Of a stretch of 64,000 nt of DNA, positions 9,328-17,316 are shown in pieces (within the stretch, counting starts at the first letter, position 1; each line of letters starts with the position of its first letter). The position numbers and the translations under genes were made by a program. The notes beneath the pieces are model-generated. The model was not told the DNA's origin and did not search any database. It saw only the letters and a program-made list of their open reading frames with translations. The DNA is from Gordonia sp. SID5947 (GTDB taxonomy: Bacteria; Actinomycetota; Actinomycetes; Mycobacteriales; Mycobacteriaceae): the NCBI RefSeq assembly GCF_009862785.1, contig NZ_WWHU01000001.1, forward strand, positions 4,650,001-4,714,000, read 5' to 3'.

Positions 9328-9884
9328 CCCGATCCCGAGCCGCGCACCCGCCCCGTACCGTGCGCCCACGCAGTGGCACCCGGATCCTCTCGGTGAGGTC
9401 GGCGATCCTCGCCGTCGGCTCGATCGTGGTCGTGCTGGTCGTCCTGATCGCCGTACTGGCCTGGCAATGGCGGATCTCTTCGGCCGACTCCGCCACCGCG
9501 ACGAGCCGCGATGAGCTGCGACGGGACGCCGGAAAGGTGGTGGCGCAGGTCTTCTCGGTCGACGGCGCGACATGGCAGGCCGATCGGAACCGGGCGCGGG
9601 GGCTGGTCGGGGGAGAGTTCGCCGCGCGATACGCCACCGAGTTGACCCGTCCTCCCTCCGATGGTGCCCGCAGCATCGTGTGGACGCCGGAGGTCGTCGG
9701 CATCGTCGACGCCGGTCCCGAGCACGGGGACGTGCTGATCCGCGCCGAGATCGTGACAACGCCCGTCGCCGCGGCGGGTGGCGGACCCGGTGGCGTCCCG
9801 ATCACCGAGAATGTCTCGGTCACAGCGCGATTCGACAAGCTCGGGGAACGCTGGCTGCTGACCCGCGTGGAGGTGGTCTCGTGA
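9324..9884 (+). CDS. Mce-associated-like membrane protein 2
   Basis: This is a 186-residue protein with a basic N-terminus, a single membrane segment at about residues 30-47 (AILAVGSIVVVLVVLIAVLA) and the motif LAWQWR directly after it, as is common in Mce-associated proteins. The external domain has AGKVVAQVFSVD and GGEFAARYATELTRPP (a typical ...F...Y..L segment), then VTARFDKLGERWLLTRVEVV at the C-terminus. It overlaps the genes on both sides by 4 bases, so the four proteins are made together. Confidence 0.75.
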   Translation: MTRSRAAHPPRTVRPRSGTRILSVRSAILAVGSIVVVLVVLIAVLAWQWRISSADSATATSRDELRRDAGKVVAQVFSVDGATWQADRNRARGLVGGEFAARYATELTRPPSDGARSIVWTPEVVGIVDAGPEHGDVLIRAEIVTTPVAAAGGGPGGVPITENVSVTARFDKLGERWLLTRVEVVS

Positions 9885-10498
9885 GTGAGGTCGATGCCGA
9901 GCGCGTGGAGCGGGCGCGGCAGCGGGTCGTCGACGCGACACGCAGTGCGCGTCTGGCGCGCATCGCGGCGGCCGGCCCGCTGCGCGATCGGGCCCGTCGA
10001 CGATCGAGACGTATTGTGGTCGTGGCCATCGCTGCCGGCGTTGTCGCGGTGTTCCTGGCCGCGGGGATCGTGGTGTTCGCCGTGCACAACCGATCCGCGT
10101 CCGAGCGCGCCGATGCCGCTACCGATGCGCTCGACGGATCACGGTCGGCCGTGACCGCACTGCTGACCGCAGATCCCCGGGATCCCGGCGGTTATGTCGA
10201 CCGGGCGTTGGCGGTGACCACCGGGGAGCAACACGATCGGCTCGCCGCGTCGCGCGATGCCCTTGCTGCCGAGATCGGGAGGCAGGACCAGCCGAGTACC
10301 GGGCAGGTCGTGTCCGCGGGCCTGATCACGGATCCGTCCTCCGATGATGTCGGCGCACAGGCGCGCGTGCTCATGGTCGCCGAAGCCACCGATCCGACGC
10401 TGGTCGGTGGGGACCGGGGCGATCGTCGCGTGACCATCGAGATCACGATGACGCGCACCCCGGCCGGGTGGCTGATGAGTCAGGCGGGCCAGAGATGA
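9881..10498 (+). CDS. Mce-associated-like membrane protein 3
   Basis: This 205-residue protein starts at GTG 9881, overlapping the previous stop (GTGA). It has an Arg-rich cytoplasmic tail, a membrane helix (VVVAIAAGVVAVFLAAGIVVF, about 47-67) and an external domain with ADAATDALDGSRSAVTALLT, a shared family feature, ending RVTIEITMTRTPAGWLMSQAGQR. It belongs to the same overlapping set; function is inferred only from family resemblance. Confidence 0.65.
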   Translation: MSEVDAERVERARQRVVDATRSARLARIAAAGPLRDRARRRSRRIVVVAIAAGVVAVFLAAGIVVFAVHNRSASERADAATDALDGSRSAVTALLTADPRDPGGYVDRALAVTTGEQHDRLAASRDALAAEIGRQDQPSTGQVVSAGLITDPSSDDVGAQARVLMVAEATDPTLVGGDRGDRRVTIEITMTRTPAGWLMSQAGQR

Positions 10499-11033
10499 CC
10501 GGCGGGTTGCAGCTCACCCGGCGTGGTCGGCGCTGGTTCGGTGTGGCCGTGGCGATCGCGCTGATCGCGACGGTGGTGGCGATCACGGGATTTGTGGCTG
10601 CCGAGCGCTCGCGTCCGGTTCCCGACGAGGCCCAGCGCGACACCGTGCAGGCCGCGACGAGCGAGGCGGTCACGGCGTTGATGACGTTCGGGCCCGGGTC
10701 CACACCGCCGGACCGCGACGGGGTGGCCGCGCACCTGACGGGTTCGTTGCTCCTGCAGTACCGGAGCGAGGGGCCCGATGTGGTGTTGCCGGGTGCGGTG
10801 ACGGCCGGAGCCTCGATGTCGGTCCGGGTGGTCGGTGTCGGAGTCAACGCGTACGCCGCGGACCAGGCCCAGATGATCGTGTTCACCGACCAGACCGTGA
10901 CGTTGCCCGGCCTGGCCCGCCCCGACAGCACCGAAGGTGAGCACACCTCTACCGCTCGGTGGGCCACTATGCGTAATGTCGGGGGAATTGGCGGCTCGCG
11001 GACCTCGAGATGGTCGGCGATGTCACCCGATGA
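10495..11033 (+). CDS. Mce-associated-like membrane protein 4 (frame broken at 10981-10985)
   Basis: The ATG at 10495 overlaps the previous stop. The protein has one membrane helix (FGVAVAIALIATVVAITGFVA, about 15-35) and the family domain (TSEAVTALMTFGP, AHLTGSLLLQYRSEG, ARWATMRNV). Read as given, the frame leaves the conserved C-terminus after RNVG and runs to 11133 with unrelated Arg/Pro-rich residues. One extra G in the five-G run at 10981-10985 restores GNWRLADLEMVGDVTR and a TGA at 11031-11033, the expected family ending of about 179 residues. A missing base in the sequence, or a recent frameshift mutation, explains this. Confidence 0.7.
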
Positions 11034-11154
11034 GAGGGGTGCGTCAGCGCATCCCCGGGCGGCCCAGCGCCGCCGGCCACCGCGTGTTCCCGATACCGCG
11101 GGGCCGGTGTGCACCTCGTGGGCACCGATGTGACGACGTCATGGGAGGACGCAG

Positions 11155-12369
11155 ATGAGTGGGTCAACCGCGGGTGTGGTCGTGGTGGGAGCGGGTTTGG
11201 GTGGTATCCGCGTCGCCGAGAGCCTGCGCGCCAACGGCTATGCCGGAACGATCACATTGATCGGGGCCGAGCCCCATCCACCGTATGATCGCCCGCCGTT
11301 GTCGAAGTCGGTGTTGCTCGGCAAGGACGACCGCGTCGACCTGAAGCCCGCCGAGTTCTTCGGCGATTCGTCGATCGACCTGCGGGTCGGGGAGCGGGTC
11401 AGTGCGATCGCCCCGGACGATCACACCGTCACCGTCGAGCGCATCGACGATCCCGCGCACAGCGAGACCGTTGCGTACGAGACCTTGGTCCTCGCCACCG
11501 GACTGCGCCCCCGGTCACTGCCTGGTTGCGACGACGTGCCCGGTGTCCACGTGCTGCGGAGCATCGACGACGCCCTCACCCTGCGCGGCGAACTCGACGG
11601 TGCGACGCGTGCGGTCGTGGTGGGCGCCGGTTTCATCGGTTGCGAGGTCGCTGCGAGTCTTCACCTGCGCGGTTTGACGGTGACACTGGTCGAACCGGCA
11701 CCGACACCGCTCGTCGCCGCGCTGGGGCCTGAGATCGGCACCTTGGTCGCGCGTCTGCACACCGCCAACGGCGTCGACGTCCGCACCGGTATCGGGGTGG
11801 ACGAGGTGCTGTCCGACGGTTTCCGGGTCCGCGGGGTGCGTCTGTCCGACGGCACCGAGGTCGACGCCGACGTGGTGGTGGTCGGGATCGGCTCGTCCCC
11901 GGTCGTCGACTATCTCGACGGTTCGGGAATCGAGGTCGCCCCCCGCGAGGTCGGTGGCGGTATCGCCTGTGACGAACACGGCGCGACGTCGGCGCCCGAC
12001 GTCTACGCCCTCGGTGATGTGGCCAACTGGCGGACCGAGGACGGCGGTACCAGGCGGGTCGAGCACTGGACGCACACCGTCGAACAGGCGAGTGTCGTCG
12101 CGCACCGGATCGCCAAGACGGACGCGATGATCCCCGCGACACCGGCCTATTTCTGGAGCGATCAGTTCGATCTCAAGATCCAGGTTCTGGGCCGTCCGGA
12201 ATCGACCGACGAGGTCCACCTGGTGGACGACGACGGACGGAAGTTCTTGGCCTACTACAGTCGCGACGGCATCCTCACCGGCGTGGTCGGGGCGGGCAAG
12301 GTCGGCGCGGTCATGAAGACACGGCCGAAACTCCTCACGCGCACCCCGATCGCCGACGTCATCGGCTGA
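11155..12369 (+). CDS. NAD(P)H:ferredoxin reductase (rhodocoxin/putidaredoxin reductase type)
   Basis: This is a 404-residue FAD flavoprotein that passes electrons from NAD(P)H to a ferredoxin. The FAD Rossmann motif is VVVGAGLGGIRVAESLR (residues 7-23), followed by PPYDRPPLSKSVL, which is diagnostic of this class. The NAD site is VVVGAGFIGCEVAASL (about 150-165), and the second FAD motif is VYALGDVANW. The C-terminal domain (YFWSDQFDLKIQVLGRP) fits P450-system reductases. RBS GGGAGGA precedes the ATG. A related reductase gene occupies the same interval upstream of the mft cluster in M. tuberculosis. A likely partner is the P450 at 5761, via a ferredoxin encoded elsewhere. Confidence 0.88.
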   Translation: MSGSTAGVVVVGAGLGGIRVAESLRANGYAGTITLIGAEPHPPYDRPPLSKSVLLGKDDRVDLKPAEFFGDSSIDLRVGERVSAIAPDDHTVTVERIDDPAHSETVAYETLVLATGLRPRSLPGCDDVPGVHVLRSIDDALTLRGELDGATRAVVVGAGFIGCEVAASLHLRGLTVTLVEPAPTPLVAALGPEIGTLVARLHTANGVDVRTGIGVDEVLSDGFRVRGVRLSDGTEVDADVVVVGIGSSPVVDYLDGSGIEVAPREVGGGIACDEHGATSAPDVYALGDVANWRTEDGGTRRVEHWTHTVEQASVVAHRIAKTDAMIPATPAYFWSDQFDLKIQVLGRPESTDEVHLVDDDGRKFLAYYSRDGILTGVVGAGKVGAVMKTRPKLLTRTPIADVIG

Positions 12370-12371
12370 CA

Positions 12372-13100
12372 GTGGTCGCCGCGTTCTCGGCATCGGAGAT
12401 CGTGGCCGCGGTCGCGGAGGTGGCGGACCCGGCGCGAGCGGCGAATTCGGCGCGGTTCTTCAAGACGGGGCCGGGCGAGTACGGCGAAGGTGATGTCTTC
12501 GTCGGTGTCACCGTACCGTCGTTGCGTAAGGTGGCCAAGCGATTTCGGGACGTGCGGCCGGCGGTGGTCCGGGAGTTGCTCGGTTCGCCGGTTCACGAAC
12601 ATCGTCTGCTCGCGCTGTTCCTGCTCCGTGCGGAGTACGAGCGCGCTTCGTCCGGCACCACGCAGGCCGAGTGGATCGAGCTCTATCTCGGAGCCCTGCA
12701 CGAGGGCCGGGTGGACAACTGGGATCTCATCGATTCGTCGGCGGATCCGATCCTCGGCGAATGGCTGGTCGGGCGTGGGGACCATCGGCCACTGGTCGAA
12801 CTGGCCGTACAGCCCGACCTATGGCTTCGACGGGCCGGCATCGTCGGGACGTTCGCGTTCCTCAAGCACGGGATCGCCGACGCAACGCTCGCTGTGGTGC
12901 CGGTGGTGCTCGACGATCGACGTGATCTGATCCAGAAGGCCACCGGATGGATGCTGCGGGAACTGGGGAAACGTGTGGATCGTGGCTTGCTGACCGACTA
13001 CCTGGGTGTCCACGCGGCTGAAATGGGCCGCACGGCACTGAGTTACGCGACGGAGCATCTCGACCCCGGCGAGCGGACGTACTTGCGGTCACTGCGTTGA
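12372..13100 (+). CDS. DNA alkylation repair protein, AlkD-like (HEAT-like repeats)
   Basis: This is a 242-residue all-helical protein. FFKTGPGEYGEGDVFVGVTVPSLRKVAKRF is the family N-terminal signature, followed by repeats including DNWDLIDSSADPILGEWL and LRRAGIVGTFAFLKHG, and GWMLRELGKRVDRGLLTDYL near the end. AlkD enzymes excise bulky or cationic N3/N7-alkyl purines; the Trp/Asp residues around NWDLID are in the expected place. It starts at GTG 12372, two bases after the ferredoxin reductase stop, so co-transcription is likely. Confidence 0.85.
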   Translation: MVAAFSASEIVAAVAEVADPARAANSARFFKTGPGEYGEGDVFVGVTVPSLRKVAKRFRDVRPAVVRELLGSPVHEHRLLALFLLRAEYERASSGTTQAEWIELYLGALHEGRVDNWDLIDSSADPILGEWLVGRGDHRPLVELAVQPDLWLRRAGIVGTFAFLKHGIADATLAVVPVVLDDRRDLIQKATGWMLRELGKRVDRGLLTDYLGVHAAEMGRTALSYATEHLDPGERTYLRSLR

Positions 13101-13145
13101 GCGCGTATCGCCGCACATCGAGGTCGCAGCACCGCGTGCGGAGGT

Positions 13146-13523
13146 CTAGCTGCTCCTCGGCGTGGAGCGGAACACCTTCGCGGCCGCCCAGATCATCGGG
13201 AACTGCAGCGGCAGCCGTCCGATCGCGACTGCTTTCATCGCGGCCGGCTTGTCTTTCCACAGTCGCACCATGTTGATGTTCGCCGGGTAGACCGCGACGA
13301 AGAGCGCAGCGGCGAGTGCGGCGGATGCGCGTCGTGTGCGCGGTGCCAGCAGACCGGCGCCGATGGCGACCTCGGCGACACCCGACGCATACGTGAGGGT
13401 CCGTGGATCGGCGGGTATCTCTTTCGGGATGATCTCGTCGAAGGGCTTCGGCGCGACGAAATGCAGTGTGCCGATGGTCAACAGCATTCCGGCGAGGCCG
13501 CGTGCCAGTCGTTCGGGATTCAT
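13146..13523 (-). CDS. DoxX-like small membrane protein
   Basis: This is a 125-residue protein with four predicted membrane segments: GLAGMLLTIGTLHFVAP, YASGVAEVAIGAGLLAP, ASAALAAALFVAVYPANINM and LPLQFPMIWAAAKVF. The pattern of small DoxX/DoxX-like proteins is clear, including LHFVAPKPFDEIIP after helix 1. Its role is not known. It lies downstream of kshB on the same strand, 37 bases away, and may be co-transcribed with it. Confidence 0.75.
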   Translation of the reverse strand: MNPERLARGLAGMLLTIGTLHFVAPKPFDEIIPKEIPADPRTLTYASGVAEVAIGAGLLAPRTRRASAALAAALFVAVYPANINMVRLWKDKPAAMKAVAIGRLPLQFPMIWAAAKVFRSTPRSS

Positions 13524-13560
13524 CGTCAGTCCTTGTCGTCGGAGTTCTCGCGCGCAGGAA

Positions 13561-14616
13561 TCAGAACTCGATCTTCAGCGAGTCCGAGGTCGGGTGCGCC
13601 TGGCATCCGAGGATGTAACCGTCGGCGATGTCCTCCGGATCGAGTGCCCCCGTGTTGCCCATCTCGACCGTACCCTCGGTGAGGGTGCAGGCGCACGAGC
13701 CGCATTCACCTTCTTGGCAGGAGTAGGGGGCATCGAGACCGGCCGCCAGCATGATGTCCACCAGCGACCTCTTCCGGGGCCACCTCAGACTGTGCGTCTC
13801 GCCGTCGAGTCCCACCTCGACTGTGGCCGCCTCCGCGTCCTCGGCCTCGCTGACCTCGTCGAGTTCGACGTCGGCAAACGGGTCGCCGGACAGCGAGTTG
13901 TAGACCTCGGTGTGCACGTTGTGATGCGGGAACCCGGCGCCCGCAAGGCCTTTGTGGACGGCATCCATGAACGGGCCGGGGCCGCACATGTAGGCCGCGT
14001 GGTCTGCGTACGGGCGGAAGGTGGTGGCCAGGACCTCGTGGGTGGGCAGACCCTGGAGGGACTCCAGCCAATGGATGACCGTGAGCCGGTCGGCATGTGT
14101 CTGTTGCAGGTCGCGCAGCTCGTCGGCGAAGATCACGTCGTCGACACCACGGTTGGCATAGAAGAACGTGACCCGTGCGGTCCCGCTGTGCAGTGCCGAT
14201 TTCAGGATCGACATCACCGGGGTGACGCCGCTGCCTGCCGCGATGAGGAGGAGGTCGGTGTCGAGTTCCCGGGGGGTGAAGACGCCCGACGGTGGCAGGA
14301 CCTCGATCTGCGTGCCGGCGGTGAGGTTGTCGCACACCCAGTTGGACCCGTAACCGTCGACCGTCCGCTTGACGGTGACCTTCGGGAGCTTGTCGGTGCC
14401 GGGGGCGGACGCGAGCGAGTAGCACCGCGCCACCGAACCGGTCTGATCACTCGGTATCCGCAGCGTGAGGAACTGACCCGGCTTGTAGTCGGTGAAGGAG
14501 TCCGTGAGGGTGTCGGGGAGTTCGAAGACGACCGATCGGGCCTCCGCGGTCTCGTCGATGACCTCGGCGACCGTGAGGATCACACTGCGCGACCCATGCG
14601 GTGTCAACTCGGTCAT
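13561..14616 (-). CDS. kshB: 3-Ketosteroid 9-alpha-hydroxylase reductase-like ferredoxin-NADPH reductase
   Basis: This is a 351-residue electron-transfer protein of the phenol-hydroxylase-reductase type, with domains in the order FAD, NAD, plant-type 2Fe-2S. The FAD-binding motif is RCYSLASAP, the NAD motif LLLIAAGSGVTPVMSILK and the CGPGPFMDAV loop follow, and the iron-sulfur loop is YSCQEGECGSCAC with a fourth Cys in ILGCQAHP. KshB supplies electrons to the Rieske oxygenase KshA in ring opening of the steroid nucleus. A KstR-type box 69 bases upstream supports the sterol role. No kshA is visible in the window, so the reductase could serve another Rieske oxygenase. Confidence 0.82.
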   Translation of the reverse strand: MTELTPHGSRSVILTVAEVIDETAEARSVVFELPDTLTDSFTDYKPGQFLTLRIPSDQTGSVARCYSLASAPGTDKLPKVTVKRTVDGYGSNWVCDNLTAGTQIEVLPPSGVFTPRELDTDLLLIAAGSGVTPVMSILKSALHSGTARVTFFYANRGVDDVIFADELRDLQQTHADRLTVIHWLESLQGLPTHEVLATTFRPYADHAAYMCGPGPFMDAVHKGLAGAGFPHHNVHTEVYNSLSGDPFADVELDEVSEAEDAEAATVEVGLDGETHSLRWPRKRSLVDIMLAAGLDAPYSCQEGECGSCACTLTEGTVEMGNTGALDPEDIADGYILGCQAHPTSDSLKIEF

Positions 14617-14684
14617 CTCGCCACCTCTCCGTGTCTGGCCGTACGTCCGGACGGGCGTCCGTGGTTACCGTGCCGAACCAAAAT

Positions 14685-14698
14685 TAGAACACGTTCTA
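14685..14698. promoter_or_regulatory. KstR-type operator upstream of kshB
   Basis: TAGAACACGTTCTA fits the published KstR palindrome TnnAACnnGTTnnA with fully symmetric arms TAGAAC/GTTCTA. It lies between the kshB start and the end of mftR, so it should control kshB. KstR is the TetR repressor of sterol catabolism in mycobacteria and rhodococci and is induced by sterol-derived CoA thioesters. Confidence 0.8.
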
Positions 14699-14725
14699 GT
14701 CCCAGGATAACGCATGCGGAGCCGA

Positions 14726-15352
14726 TCACGACAGCGCGCCGACTCCCTGCGACAGAGTACGTGTGCCGGCCACGATGAGGGCTTCGAGGTCGGAGCCCGG
14801 AAGGGCGAGCCACTGCTCATAGGCGGCGAGTGCGGTGCCGAGGCACATCCAGGCGATCGTCTGGGGAAGGTGATCGTGCTCGCCCAGGTCGAGGCGGTGT
14901 GCGCAGAAATCGGCGATCACCTGACGCCACTCCGCGTACATGATCATCGAGTGTGCTTGGAGCGCGGGCACTCCGAGGAGGAGCGACATCCGTCGACGAT
15001 GGGCGGCGAGTTCGGTGTCGGGTACCTCGTTGAACGAGACGAGGGCGCGCCGGAGTGCCTCGGCCACCGACAGATCGTCGGGGATGTCGGCGAGGAGGGC
15101 GCGCATCTCGGCGAGGTGTGCATCGAAATCACCCCACGCGATCGCGTTCTTCGACGGGTAGTAGCGGAACAGTGTGCGGCGCGCGATGCCGACCGCGTCG
15201 GCGACGTCGTCGACGCTGGTCTCTTCGAAACCCTTGTCGGTGAACAGGTCGATCGCGACGGCACTGATCTGGGCGCGCGAGGTGACCGGCCGGCGGCCGG
15301 CGTGCGCGGTACGCACGAGTGGCTGCACCGCCTCCGCCTCCGATGGGGTCAT
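14726..15352 (-). CDS. mftR: Mycofactocin system TetR-family regulator
   Basis: This 208-residue TetR protein shows the features of MftR: an Arg-rich lead-in (GRRPVTSRAQISAVAIDLF), helix-turn-helix ETSVDDVADAVGIARRTLFRYYPSKN, and a stretch AIAWGDFDAHLAEMRALL characteristic of this subfamily. MftR represses the mycofactocin genes and responds to long-chain acyl-CoA in mycobacteria (family knowledge). It is divergent from mftA across 112 bp with a candidate operator at 15420-15435. Confidence 0.88.
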   Translation of the reverse strand: MTPSEAEAVQPLVRTAHAGRRPVTSRAQISAVAIDLFTDKGFEETSVDDVADAVGIARRTLFRYYPSKNAIAWGDFDAHLAEMRALLADIPDDLSVAEALRRALVSFNEVPDTELAAHRRRMSLLLGVPALQAHSMIMYAEWRQVIADFCAHRLDLGEHDHLPQTIAWMCLGTALAAYEQWLALPGSDLEALIVAGTRTLSQGVGALS

Positions 15353-15413
15353 TGGTCACCTGCCCGTCTTGTCAGTTTTTGGCCAGGGGCTGTTTTTATG
15401 CACCGAGTGCCAT

Positions 15414-15435
15414 TATAGTATGCGGTGATCCGCAT
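15414..15435 (+). promoter_or_regulatory. mftA promoter -10 and overlapping palindrome (candidate MftR operator)
   Basis: TATAGT at 15414-15419 is a good -10 hexamer. It abuts a perfect palindrome ATGCGG-TGAT-CCGCAT (15420-15435), flanked by TAGT and CACTA, where transcription would start. The site lies 30 bases before the mftA ATG. No convincing -35 was found. Assignment to MftR is inferred from position. Confidence 0.55.
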
Positions 15436-15464
15436 CACTACCGGCAGAAATTGGAGGTTGGATC

Positions 15465-15563
15465 ATGGCCGATCAGTCAGTCACGTCGACTCAGGACACC
15501 GAGCTCGTGGGCGAGTCCCTCGTCGAAGAGGTGTCGATCGACGGGATGTGCGGGGTCTACTGA
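15465..15563 (+). CDS. mftA: Mycofactocin precursor peptide
   Basis: This 32-residue peptide ends with the family hallmark IDGMCGVY, the segment that MftC/MftE/MftD convert into the redox cofactor core (the C-terminal Val-Tyr is the part retained). The leader has acidic residues ([14 protein letters not shown]) for binding by MftB. RBS GGAGG lies at 15453-15457, 7 bases before the ATG. The stop overlaps the mftB start (TGATG), giving tight coupling. Identity is secure despite the small size. Confidence 0.95.
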   Translation: MADQSVTSTQDTELVGESLVEEVSIDGMCGVY

Positions 15564-15907
15564 TGTCGACCCCGACATCTGCACCGGTGTCCGGCGGTCG
15601 CGTCGACGCGACCGCCGGCGCCGGCCCGGCACCGCAATTCGATTCCGGTGGGGCGTGGGCTCTCAATCCCAAGGTCGCGCTGCGACCCGAGCCGTTCGGC
15701 GCCCTGCTCTACCACTTCGGCACCCGCAAGCTCTCGTTCCTGAAGAACCTGACGGTCGTGGACATCGTGTCCTCGCTGGGCGACCATCCCAGCGCCTCGG
15801 ACGCGTTGGCCGCCGCAGGTATCGGCGAGTCCGATCGTCCGCTCTACGTGCAGGCGCTCGGTGCGCTCGCCGACTCGGGCATGATCATCCCTCGCCCCGC
15901 CGCCTGA
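15563..15907 (+). CDS. mftB: Mycofactocin peptide chaperone (PqqD-like)
   Basis: This is a 114-residue RiPP recognition element protein that holds the MftA leader and presents it to MftC. After a Thr/Ala-rich tail of about 35 residues, the domain reads NPKVALRPEPFGALLYHFGTRKLSFLKN, then a winged-helix part (SASDALAAAGI) and ALGALADSGMIIPR. Length and motif match MftB. Its ATG overlaps the mftA stop. Confidence 0.92.
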   Translation: MSTPTSAPVSGGRVDATAGAGPAPQFDSGGAWALNPKVALRPEPFGALLYHFGTRKLSFLKNLTVVDIVSSLGDHPSASDALAAAGIGESDRPLYVQALGALADSGMIIPRPAA

Positions 15908-15960
15908 GCCCGCCGTATGAGCACTGTCCCGCCTCGCCCAGCCCTGAGGAGTCACCACCG

Positions 15961-17238
15961 ATGACCACATTGGAACGTCCGCCCAGCGCAACGGATCTCG
16001 TCGCACCTGCGCCACCCGCCCCGAAGACCCCCAAGGTGGGACGGCTGGTCGACCAGTTCGAGAAGGGCCTCGATGCCCCGATCTGCCTGACCTGGGAACT
16101 CACCTACGCATGCAACCTGGCCTGTGTGCACTGCCTGTCGTCGTCGGGGAAGCGTGATCCGCGCGAACTCTCCACCGAGCAATGCAAGGCGATCATCGAC
16201 GAACTGCAGCGTATGCAGGTCTTCTACGTCAACATCGGTGGTGGCGAACCGACCGTGCGGCCCGACTTCTGGGAGCTCGTCGACTACGCGACCAGCCATC
16301 AGGTGGGAGTCAAGTTCTCCACCAATGGATTACGTATCGACAAGGCGGTGGCGGAACGATTGGCCGCATCCGATTACGTCGATGTGCAGATCTCCCTGGA
16401 CGGCGCCACCGCAGAGGTCAACGACGCGGTTCGCGGACCTGGCTCCTTCGACATGGCGGTGCGCGCGCTGGAGAACCTGCACGAGGCCGGGTTCGCCGAC
16501 GCGAAGATCAGTGTGGTGATGACCCGGCAGAACATCGAGCAGCTCGATGAGTTCAAGGCCCTGGCGGACCGGTACAACGCGACCCTGCGTATCACCCGAC
16601 TGCGCCCGTCGGGGCGTGGCGCCGATGTGTGGGACGACCTCCACCCGCTGCCCGAACAGCAGCGCGAACTCTACAACTGGCTCGTCGCACACGGCGACGG
16701 AGTTCTCACGGGCGATTCGTTCTTCCATCTCTCCGCATTCGGTGGGGTCGACGGCGGCGGCGCGCTGCCGGGCCTGAACCTGTGCGGTGCCGGACGTGTG
16801 GTGTGCCTGATCGATCCCGTCGGCGACGTGTACGCCTGCCCGTTCGCGATCCACGAGAACTTCCTCGCCGGCAACATCCTCTCCGACGGTGGTTTCCAGG
16901 AGATCTGGCAGCATTCGGATCTGTTCACCGAACTGCGGGAACCGCAGAACGCCGGTGCCTGCACCAAGTGCGCACATTTCGACGCGTGCCGCGGCGGCTG
17001 CATGGCGGCGAAGTTCTTCACCGGCCTGCCCCTGGCCGGGCCCGACCCGGAGTGCGTGCAGGGCTACGGCGAGCAGCTGCTCGCCGGTGAGCGCACCAAA
17101 CCGACTGCGAACAAAGATCATTCGCGCGGAACCCCACTGACATTGATGACCCGTCAGGCCGACGGCGACCTGCTGCCGGTCGGGGCCCCGCCGTCGAAGA
17201 GCTGTGATGAGAACCCCCTCGCGGGCTTCACACTCTGA
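15961..17238 (+). CDS. mftC: Mycofactocin radical SAM maturase
   Basis: This is a 425-residue radical SAM/SPASM enzyme. The Cx3CxxC cluster motif is CNLACVHC (Cys51, Cys55, Cys58), and GGGEPT follows as the SAM-binding segment. The C-terminal SPASM part has CGAGRVVCLIDPVGDVYACPF and CTKCAHFDACRGGC for auxiliary Fe-S clusters. MftC decarboxylates the MftA C-terminal Tyr and then forms a C-C bond with the neighbouring Val. The start at ATG 15961 follows TGAGGAG; the upstream open frame overlaps mftA/mftB and is not coding. The tail after residue 380 (KPTANKDHSRG...) is variable. Confidence 0.95.
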   Translation: MTTLERPPSATDLVAPAPPAPKTPKVGRLVDQFEKGLDAPICLTWELTYACNLACVHCLSSSGKRDPRELSTEQCKAIIDELQRMQVFYVNIGGGEPTVRPDFWELVDYATSHQVGVKFSTNGLRIDKAVAERLAASDYVDVQISLDGATAEVNDAVRGPGSFDMAVRALENLHEAGFADAKISVVMTRQNIEQLDEFKALADRYNATLRITRLRPSGRGADVWDDLHPLPEQQRELYNWLVAHGDGVLTGDSFFHLSAFGGVDGGGALPGLNLCGAGRVVCLIDPVGDVYACPFAIHENFLAGNILSDGGFQEIWQHSDLFTELREPQNAGACTKCAHFDACRGGCMAAKFFTGLPLAGPDPECVQGYGEQLLAGERTKPTANKDHSRGTPLTLMTRQADGDLLPVGAPPSKSCDENPLAGFTL

Positions 17239-17316
17239 TCCATCCAGCAGTGCCGAGATGCCCGATCCGCGGGTGATCCGTGCTGCCATCACCCAATGAA
17301 GTAGGTAGGAAAGACA

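Noticed and set aside
10967..11167. The extended C-terminus of the fourth Mce-associated-like protein up to 11133
   Set aside because: Arg/Pro-rich out-of-frame sequence; the +1 frame restores the family ending and a stop at 11031-11033.
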